Assembly (NCBI GenBank): GCA_946414115.1
Contig: CAMKNF010000148.1
Location: 1 to 5,028, forward strand
Direction of reading: 5' to 3'
Source of the DNA: an uncultured Ruminococcus sp.
GTDB taxonomy: Bacteria; Bacillota; Clostridia; Oscillospirales; Acutalibacteraceae
Length of the DNA: 5,028 nt
The notes under the pieces are model-generated. The model made no database searches, had not been told where the DNA came from, and saw only the letters and a program-made list of their open reading frames with translations. Shown here piece by piece: positions 1 to 5,028 of the stretch; position 1 is the first letter of the stretch; every line of letters starts with the position of its first letter. The position numbers and the translations under genes were made by a program.

Positions 1-16
1 TGTGCTCTTCCGATCT
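1..16. other. Illumina adapter remnant at left end (not genomic)
   Basis: The first 16 bases, TGTGCTCTTCCGATCT, are the 3' end of the standard Illumina TruSeq-type adapter. They are the exact reverse complement of positions 4982-4997, so the two ends form a perfect 16-bp terminal inverted repeat of technical origin. The genomic insert starts at about position 17. The aminotransferase reading frame runs through these bases without a stop, so an automatic gene caller could wrongly include them. Confidence 0.97.
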
Positions 17-17
17 G

Positions 18-1022
18 GGCAAAACGTGGTATTCTCCGAACAGGGGTTTTATGGAGTTAAGGCAGGAAATAGCAAACTACTATGAACGCAGATTCGGTAT
101 TCCTTATGATTACAAAAATCAGACTCTTGTAACAGTCGGCGGAAGTGAAGCAATTGACCTTGCATTCAGAACGCTTATACAGAACGGCGATGAGGTTATT
201 ATTCCCGAGCCGTCCTTTGTCTGCTACGAACCTCTTGCAGTAATGGCAGGCGGAACGCCCGTAATAATCAGGACAAAAAATGAAGACAATTTCAGACTTA
301 AGGCAAAAGACCTTGAAGCGGCAATAACTCCAAAGTCAAAACTGCTCGTGCTTCCTTTCCCGAACAATCCCACAGGCGCAATTATGGAGAGGGCAGACCT
401 TGAAGAAATTGCCGAGGTCGTTTTAAAACACGATTTGCTTGTCCTGTCCGATGAAATATATTCGGAGCTTACATACGGCGGAAAACGTCACGTTTCAATC
501 GCATCGCTTGATAATATGTACGAGCGCACAATTGTAATCAACGGCTTTTCAAAATCCTACGCAATGACAGGCTGGCGGCTCGGTTATGCGCTCGGATCTG
601 CTCCGATAATTGCGCAGATGACAAAGCTTCACCAGTACGGAATAATGTCTGCTCCCACAACGGCGCAGTATGCCGCAATTGAGGCGCTAAGAAACGGCGA
701 CCGTGACGTTTGCAAAATTCGTGACGAGTACGATATGAGAAGAAGGCTTGTTGTTGACGGATTCAATGAAATGGGACTTTCTTGCTTTGAGCCTTTGGGC
801 GCATTTTATGTATTTCCGTGCATTAAAAGCACAGGACTTACATCAGAAGAGTTTTGCACTCGTCTGATTATGGACAAGCACGTTGCAGTTGTTCCCGGAA
901 CAGCTTTCGGAGAATGCGGCGAGGGATTTGTGCGTGTTTCATATTCTTATTCACTCAAGCATCTTAAAATTGCTCTTGAGCGTATCAAGCAGTTTTTAGG
1001 GGAGTTAAACAATGGAAATTAA
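18..1022 (+). CDS. Class I/II PLP-dependent aminotransferase, 5'-truncated
   Basis: Fold-type I aminotransferase of the aspartate/aromatic/alanine group. It is a soluble cytoplasmic enzyme that moves an amino group between an amino acid and a 2-oxo acid using pyridoxal phosphate. The frame is open from the fragment edge. Codons 18-50 read GKTWYSPNRGF and match the family's conserved stretch before the ELR helix, so the Met at 51 is internal. Counting from that Met, visible motifs are GGSEAIDLA (about 30-38, PLP phosphate region), NNPTG (105-109), SDEIY with Asp134 and Tyr137 for the PLP ring, SKSYAMTGWR with Schiff-base Lys168, and substrate-carboxylate Arg295 in VRVSY. About 55-65 N-terminal residues are missing compared with the usual length near 390. 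The 3' end overlaps ispE by 11 nt, suggesting one operon. Its promoter lies outside the window. Substrate preference (aspartate, aromatic, alanine or other) cannot be read from motifs, so no symbol is given. Confidence 0.95.
   Translation, partial: GKTWYSPNRGFMELRQEIANYYERRFGIPYDYKNQTLVTVGGSEAIDLAFRTLIQNGDEVIIPEPSFVCYEPLAVMAGGTPVIIRTKNEDNFRLKAKDLEAAITPKSKLLVLPFPNNPTGAIMERADLEEIAEVVLKHDLLVLSDEIYSELTYGGKRHVSIASLDNMYERTIVINGFSKSYAMTGWRLGYALGSAPIIAQMTKLHQYGIMSAPTTAQYAAIEALRNGDRDVCKIRDEYDMRRRLVVDGFNEMGLSCFEPLGAFYVFPCIKSTGLTSEEFCTRLIMDKHVAVVPGTAFGECGEGFVRVSYSYSLKHLKIALERIKQFLGELNNGN
998..1004 (+). promoter_or_regulatory. Ribosome binding site of ispE, inside the aminotransferase gene
   Basis: AGGGGAG lies 7 nt before the ATG at 1012 and fixes that start. 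The site is inside the last codons of the aminotransferase gene, so ribosomes finishing that gene pass over it. This fits translational coupling. Confidence 0.8.
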
Positions 1023-1881
1023 GGTACTTGCTCCTGCAAAAATAAATCTTTCACTTGAAGTGCTGGGAAAACGTCCCGATGGCTACCACGAGATCTCAAC
1101 CGTAATGCAGGCAGTTTCGCTGTACGACACAATTACCCTTGCGGATAATGACAGTGAAAGCGTTACAATTTCCTGTAATTATGATGGCGTACCGTGTGAC
1201 GACAGCAATATCTGTGCCAAGGCGGCATATCGCTTTTTTGATTACTGCCGAATGGATGTAAAGGGAGTACATATTGATATTGACAAAAAAATCCCGACTC
1301 AGGCAGGACTTGCCGGCGGAAGCAGTGACGGTGCGGCAGTAGTCCTCGGACTTAACCGACTTTTCGGTACAGGCTTAAAGCCTTGCGAGATGCACGAAAT
1401 CTGTGAAAGAGTCGGTGCAGACGTGCCCTTCTGCCTTGTCGGCGGCACAAAGCTTGCAACGGGAATAGGTACAAACCTTAAAAAGCTACCTTCATTTAAC
1501 TGCTCCGATATTGTTATCTGCAAGCCTGACACCGTCAGTGTTTCAACGGCTGACGCATATAAAAAGGTAGACGCTTTAAATCCCCACGCATCATACACAG
1601 ATGAAATGATAAAGGCTCTTTACAGCCGTGATATGTTTTTTATTACCACAACCATTTTCAACGATTTTGAGCTTGCTCTGTCAATTCCCGAGGTCAATGA
1701 AATCAAGAAGATTATGCTTGACTGCAAGGCAAGGGGAACAGGTATGAGCGGCTCGGGCTCGGCTGTTTTTGCAGTTTTCACATCATCACGCAGAGCAAAA
1801 AAGTGCTATGAAACGCTCAAACAGTCCTACAAAGAGGTATTCCTCTGCAAGCCCGTTAAAGACGGCTGTAAAATTGATTAA
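1012..1881 (+). CDS. ispE: 4-diphosphocytidyl-2-C-methyl-D-erythritol kinase (IspE)
   Basis: GHMP-family kinase that phosphorylates the 2-hydroxyl of CDP-methylerythritol with ATP. This is the fourth step of the MEP route to IPP and DMAPP in the cytoplasm. The 289 residues match the usual full length. Motif 1 is APAKINLSLEVLGKRPDGYHE with catalytic Lys10. The ATP-binding glycine-rich loop is PTQAGLAGGSSDGAA (residues 95-109). Catalytic Asp137 sits in GADVPF, and the C-terminal GHMP motif GTGMSGSGSAVF begins at about residue 242. All key residues are present, so the enzyme should be active. The start at 1012 is supported by AGGGGAG 7 nt upstream and by the family N-terminus. The gene overlaps the preceding aminotransferase by 11 nt in another frame and is probably co-transcribed with it. 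No other MEP-pathway gene is in the window. A 97-nt AT-rich gap with a terminator-like hairpin follows. Confidence 0.98.
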   Translation: MEIKVLAPAKINLSLEVLGKRPDGYHEISTVMQAVSLYDTITLADNDSESVTISCNYDGVPCDDSNICAKAAYRFFDYCRMDVKGVHIDIDKKIPTQAGLAGGSSDGAAVVLGLNRLFGTGLKPCEMHEICERVGADVPFCLVGGTKLATGIGTNLKKLPSFNCSDIVICKPDTVSVSTADAYKKVDALNPHASYTDEMIKALYSRDMFFITTTIFNDFELALSIPEVNEIKKIMLDCKARGTGMSGSGSAVFAVFTSSRRAKKCYETLKQSYKEVFLCKPVKDGCKID

Positions 1882-1906
1882 TTATTCATTATAAGAAAAA
1901 TAATTA
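1879..1906. repeat. AT-only inverted repeat just after ispE
   Basis: TAATTATT (1879-1886) and AATAATTA (1899-1906) are exact reverse complements around a 12-nt loop, and the left arm starts on the ispE stop codon. The stem has no G or C, so it would be weak in RNA. It may be chance in AT-rich spacer DNA, or it may add a little mRNA 3'-end structure. Confidence 0.3.
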
Positions 1907-1927
1907 TATTTGGAATATTTTAACAAA

Positions 1928-1978
1928 AACCTGTCAATACTCTTATCGGTTATAAATAAGAGAGGACAGGTTATTTTT
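1928..1978 (+). terminator. Hairpin with T-run between ispE and spoIIR: terminator or RBS-masking structure
   Basis: AACCTGTC (1928-1935) pairs with GACAGGTT (1965-1972), and CTCTTAT (1940-1946) pairs with ATAAGAG (1956-1962). This gives an 8-bp and a 7-bp stem separated by a 4/2-nt internal loop, with a 9-nt terminal loop. A T-rich stretch (TTATTTTT, ending at 1978) follows at once, as in an intrinsic terminator, and could end the aminotransferase-ispE transcript. The structure is unusually placed. Its right arm contains the spoIIR ribosome binding site, and the T-run touches the spoIIR ATG at 1979. It may therefore control spoIIR translation instead of, or as well as, ending transcription. 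The pairing is seen directly; the role is inferred. Confidence 0.55.
1959..1970 (+). promoter_or_regulatory. Ribosome binding region of spoIIR, inside the hairpin
   Basis: AGAGAGG (1959-1965, 13 nt before the ATG) and the adjoining ACAGG (1966-1970, 8 nt before) are the only purine-rich tracts upstream of 1979. The first is a better match but far away; the second is well spaced but weak. Both lie in the right arm of the hairpin. They support the ATG at 1979 over the in-frame TTG at 1910, which has no such tract in front. Confidence 0.5.
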
Positions 1979-2575
1979 ATGAAACTTATTATCAAATCAG
2001 CTTGCATTGCGTTTGTACTTACCGTAATTTATTCGATGATTCCTTTCCGAACCGAATGTAAAGAAATTTCCGACGAAGTTTTCAGACTTCATATTCTTGC
2101 AAATTCCGATGAAGATTATGACCAGCAGTTAAAGCTGAAGGTAAGGGATAAAGTCCTTTTGTACACAGAATCGCTTTTTGAAAAAGCACGGTCAAAGGAA
2201 GAGGCAGAAAATCTGATTTCAAATAATCTTCAGGATATATGCAACACAGCGCAGAAAGAAGTCACCGACAACGGTTATGATTATACCGTAACGGCACAGA
2301 TTACAAAAATGTACTTTACAACCAGAACATACGAAAGCTACACTCTGCCGTCGGGAATGTATGATGCATTGAGAATCACAATCGGCAGCGGAGAGGGTCG
2401 CAACTGGTGGTGCGTAATGTATCCGTCAATCTGCATTTCGTCAGAGAAAAGTCAGGACGAAGCCGCCAGGGAAACATTCAACGACAATCAGTACGATATA
2501 GTAAAAAATGAGAAATACGAATACAAATTTAAAATCGTAGAGATTTTTGAAAAAATCTGCTCATATTTTAATTAA
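1979..2575 (+). CDS. spoIIR: Stage II sporulation protein R (SpoIIR)
   Basis: In Bacillus, SpoIIR is made in the forespore under sigma-F and secreted into the space between the two septal membranes. There it triggers the membrane protease SpoIIGA to cut pro-sigma-E in the mother cell. The product here is 198 residues, slightly shorter than the roughly 224-residue Bacillus protein. Residues 1-6 carry Lys2 and Lys6. Residues 7-23 form one hydrophobic segment, a signal peptide or membrane anchor. The family core follows: FRLHILANSD (35-44) running into a charged helix with KLKVRDKVL, YTLPSG (121-126), and the highly characteristic NWWCVMYP (from residue 142). The ATG at 1979 is chosen because it puts Lys residues directly before the hydrophobic segment. 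An upstream in-frame TTG at 1910 would prefix 23 residues translated from the hairpin region. The gene has no sporulation neighbours in the window and probably has its own transcript. No clear sigma-F promoter was found. Confidence 0.95.
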   Translation: MKLIIKSACIAFVLTVIYSMIPFRTECKEISDEVFRLHILANSDEDYDQQLKLKVRDKVLLYTESLFEKARSKEEAENLISNNLQDICNTAQKEVTDNGYDYTVTAQITKMYFTTRTYESYTLPSGMYDALRITIGSGEGRNWWCVMYPSICISSEKSQDEAARETFNDNQYDIVKNEKYEYKFKIVEIFEKICSYFN

Positions 2576-2584
2576 GTCCTTTTA

Positions 2585-2613
2585 ATGACACATCAAATAT
2601 GATATATTATAGT
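2585..2613 (+). promoter_or_regulatory. Sigma-A-like promoter for addB
   Basis: ATGACA (2585-2590) matches the -35 consensus TTGACA at five of six bases. TATAGT (2608-2613) matches the -10 consensus TATAAT at five of six, and the spacer is exactly 17 nt. Transcription would begin near 2620, giving a leader of roughly 30 nt before the addB ATG at 2652. The position in the only gap before addB supports the call. In AT-rich DNA such matches also arise by chance. Confidence 0.55.
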
Positions 2614-2641
2614 CATACTCCAAATTATGTTTTAAATTTTT

Positions 2642-2647
2642 GAGGTG
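2642..2647 (+). promoter_or_regulatory. Ribosome binding site of addB
   Basis: GAGGTG complements the 3' end of 16S rRNA. Its GAGG core ends 6 nt before the ATG at 2652 and 12 nt before the in-frame ATG at 2658. The spacing favours 2652 as the start. Confidence 0.75.
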
Positions 2648-2651
2648 CAGT

Positions 2652-4981
2652 ATGAGTATGCTTCGGTTTATTTTAGGAAAAAGCGGTACGGGAAAAACAA
2701 CGTATATATATAACAAAGCTTCAGAGCTTGCAAAAAGCGGAAATGATAAGATATTGATGCTTGTTCCCGATATGAGTACATTTGAAACGGAAAAGGCGTT
2801 CCTTAATATCCTCGGTGCACGTCTTTCAAAGAATATTAAGGTTTTTGGGTTTTCACGGCTTTGCAGATTTGTCTTTGAGCAAACCTCTAACAGACCGCAA
2901 AATGTTATCGACAGCGGAACACGTGCGGTTATTATGAATATTGCGCTTGAACAGCTCACCGAAAAGCTAAAGCTTTTAAAGACCAAAAACACAAAATCGC
3001 TTACCGAGATTATGCTCCAAACCCTGTCGGACTGTAAGAAGAACGGCATTTCGACCGATACACTTTACGAGGTTTCAAAAGCTGTTGAGAACGAAACACT
3101 GAAAACAAAGCTGTACGAAACGGCGTTGATTCTTGATACGTTTGACGCTATTCTTTCTCAAAGCTATGTCGACCCGCTTGATGACCTTACAAGACTATAT
3201 AATATTCTATTGGAGAATAATATTTTTGACGGCTACACAGTTTTTGTCGATTCATTCAGCGGATTTTCTGCTCAACAGCTAAAGGTGTTACGTCTGATAA
3301 TGTCGCAGAGTGATTCTGTTTTTGTTTCCCTTACGCTCGACCCCGAAACCGACGGCAGGGAAGAGGTTTTTGCAACCTCACAGTCTACATATAAAACGCT
3401 GAAAAATATTGCAAAAAGTGATAGCATTGACATTAAAACTCCTGTAAAACTTGCTGAAAATAAAAAGTTTTCAAACAGAGAACTTACGCTTCTTGAAAAG
3501 TCAGCATTCAGAAACAGCATTACACCCGATTCTAAAAATCCCGAAAATATAATTCTCTATCAGGCGTCTGACAGATATGAGGAGTGCGAGTTTGTCGCAA
3601 GACAGATTAAGCATATGATTATTGATGAAAATTATCTGTACAATGATATTTCGGTAATCTGCCATGACACCGAGCCGTACAACGGTATAATCAATACGGT
3701 TTTTGAAAAATACGAAATACCGTATTTTATGGACGCTCACAGCGATATTGAGGTCAAGCCTGTTGTGCGTTTGGTAAATTCCATATTCAGAATTATCCTT
3801 GATAATTTTGAGCGTGACGATGTAATTTCCCTGATCAAAACAGGACTTACGACAAATTCACCGCAGGAAATCAGCCTGTTTGAAAATTATACATATATCT
3901 GGAACGTAAATAATTCCGCCTTTAAATCGGAATTTACGCAGAATCCAAGGGGCTTTTCATCAACATTTTCCGACAAAGACAAGAAAAATCTTGAAACAGT
4001 TGACAAGGTAAGACAGTCTATAGTTGAGCCGCTTTTAAATTTCGGTGAAAATATAAAAAATAAGAACGGACGAGAAATTACAGAGCTCCTGTATAAGCTT
4101 CTTACCGAGTTAAAAGTACAGGATGCACTTAACAATATGTATGACGAGCTTGAAAACGGTGTTGAAAAAGGACTCGGTGCAGAGCAAATCAGAGTATGGA
4201 ACTTTTTAATGGAGGCGTTCGATAAGACCGTTGCAGTAATCGGTGACACGCCTGTATCGCCAAAGCGCTATTATGAATTGCTTTCTGTACAGATTTCGTC
4301 AATCGAGCTTATGCAGATACCGCAGACACTAGACAGCGTAACAATAACAACCGCCCAGCGTGTCAGAATTTCAAAGCAAAAGGTAACGTTTCTTATCGGT
4401 TGCATTGACGGAGAATTTCCCGCTGTTCCGCATTGTTCGGGAGTATTCTCCTCATTTGAGCTGAAAATGCTTTCGCTTAACGACCTGAAACTTTCCGAGG
4501 ACTTTTCAGACCTCGCCGACCTTGAAACCTTTATGGCGTACAGCTGTATGACTTCACCGTCCGAAAAGCTATATGTAACATACCCGGCGGCAGATTTACT
4601 CGGTACGCCCTACAATTCCTCCGTGATTTTTGAGGAAATCAGAAAGACATTTCCAAATATAATTATGCTTGACAAAGCGGATTTCAACAGAAAGAAAGAC
4701 TCAATGTACGCTCTTCAGCCTGCCTTTGAAGAATATGCACGTTCGCTCTCTCAAAACAAAGCTGAACTAAAAACTCTCGGTGACTTTTTCGCAACCGATA
4801 ATTCTTATTCTTCACAATATAACGCAGTTCACCGCTCAATTGAGAATACGCCGTTCAGAATTGAAAACCCCGAAAATGCAGAAAAGCTTTTCGGAGACAA
4901 CCTGCATATTTCAGCCTCGCAGATTGAAAAATTCAGCCTTTGTAGATTCGCTTACTTCTGTAACTACGGACTTAATATCAG
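2652..4981 (+). CDS. addB: ATP-dependent helicase/deoxyribonuclease subunit B (AddB), 3'-truncated
   Basis: AddB partners AddA in the AddAB helicase-nuclease. The complex resects double-strand breaks, and AddB contributes Chi recognition, cutting of one strand and an iron-sulfur cluster. The frame is open from 2652 to the fragment edge, giving about 776 genuine residues of an expected 1,100-1,170. The N-terminus MSMLRFILGKSGTGKTT contains a Walker A motif with Lys15. Other family landmarks are VFGFSRLCRF (about residues 65-74), VFVDSFSGFS (197-206), ASDRYEECEFVARQI (305-319), the PYFMDAHSDIEVKP segment from residue 357, and VTFLIGCIDGEFP (578-590). The last stretch, ISASQIEKFSLCRFAYF, carries Cys764, equivalent to the first of four Fe-S cysteines. 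The other three cysteines and the C-terminal nuclease motif are lost beyond the edge. In-frame bases after about 4981 encode adapter. addA would be expected downstream. The gene probably has its own promoter at 2585-2613. Confidence 0.95.
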
Positions 4982-5028
4982 AGATCGGAAGAGCACACGT
5001 CTGAACTCCAGTCACCATCAAGTATCTC
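4982..5028. other. Illumina adapter with index at right end (not genomic)
   Basis: Positions 4982-5015 match the 34-nt Illumina TruSeq read-1 3' adapter, beginning AGATCGGAAGAGC. The next eight bases, CATCAAGT (5016-5023), sit exactly where the i7 index belongs. ATCTC (5024-5028) is the start of the following flow-cell segment. The addB frame reads through as RDRKSTRLNSSHHQVS, the familiar adapter-derived tail found in contaminated protein records. Genomic sequence ends at about 4981; one base of uncertainty remains at the junction. Confidence 0.98.

Noticed and set aside
1299..1598. 99-codon open frame on the minus strand
   Set aside because: It lies fully inside ispE, opposite its conserved ATP-binding and catalytic motifs. 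The protein has no recognisable domain, so it is a shadow frame.
1882..1926. Sigma-A promoter for spoIIR in the AT-rich gap (TTGATT at 1874-1879 with downstream TA-rich hexamers)
   Set aside because: No good -10 occurs at 16-18 nt spacing. TA-rich matches are expected by chance here.
1910..1978. Upstream in-frame TTG start extending spoIIR by 23 residues
   Set aside because: No ribosome binding site precedes it. The extension would be translated from the hairpin region and would bury the signal-peptide-like N-terminus.
2540..2558. Inverted repeat AGATTTTTG / AAAAAATCT near the spoIIR 3' end, considered as a terminator
   Set aside because: It lies inside coding sequence (codons for EIFEKI), the arms are almost contiguous with no usable loop, and no T-run follows directly. 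It is best explained by codon choice.
2582..3049. 155-codon open frame on the minus strand at the start of addB
   Set aside because: It is antisense to the conserved addB N-terminus, including its Walker A motif, and crosses the addB promoter. Its Phe/Ser-rich composition is typical of the reverse reading of Lys/Glu-rich coding sequence.
3272..4249. Three further minus-strand open frames (3272-3520, 3501-3740, 3887-4249)
   Set aside because: All lie within the continuous addB frame and have low-complexity Phe/Ser/Leu-rich translations with no recognisable family.
4780..5004. 74-codon + strand frame near the right end
   Set aside because: It overlaps addB in another frame, and its C-terminus, EIGRAHV, is translated adapter.
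1..5028. Terminal 16-bp inverted repeats as possible transposon or linear-replicon ends
   Set aside because: The repeat sequence is exactly Illumina adapter, and the interior holds only chromosomal housekeeping genes with no transposase.

Overview
The window reads as one assembled fragment of a low-to-moderate GC, endospore-forming Firmicute, most likely a clostridial or Oscillospiraceae-type anaerobe. Three things suggest this: a SpoIIR sporulation-signalling protein, the AddAB type of recombination nuclease (addB) and the MEP isoprenoid pathway (ispE). The finer placement is inference from general gene content and codon style, not from a database match. All coding is on the + strand, and all three visible stop codons are TAA.

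Layout: positions 1-16 are Illumina adapter. Positions 18-1022 hold a class I/II PLP-dependent aminotransferase that lacks its N-terminus at the fragment edge. It overlaps ispE (1012-1881) by 11 nt, and the two are probably co-transcribed and translationally coupled. A 97-nt AT-rich gap follows. It contains a two-part hairpin with a T-run that works either as the end of the aminotransferase-ispE operon or as a structure over the spoIIR ribosome binding site. spoIIR (1979-2575) is complete. A 76-nt gap with a good sigma-A-like promoter leads into addB, which starts at 2652 and stays open to the fragment edge. The genomic part of addB ends at about 4981. Positions 4982-5028 are again Illumina adapter, including an 8-nt index.

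The genes do not form one pathway. They serve amino-acid metabolism, isoprenoid precursor synthesis, forespore-to-mother-cell signalling and double-strand-break repair, which is an ordinary chromosomal housekeeping neighbourhood. I see no mobile element, CRISPR array, tRNA, rRNA or novel defence system. The points most worth a second look are the adapter ends, which affect every database entry derived from this contig, and the hairpin in front of spoIIR.
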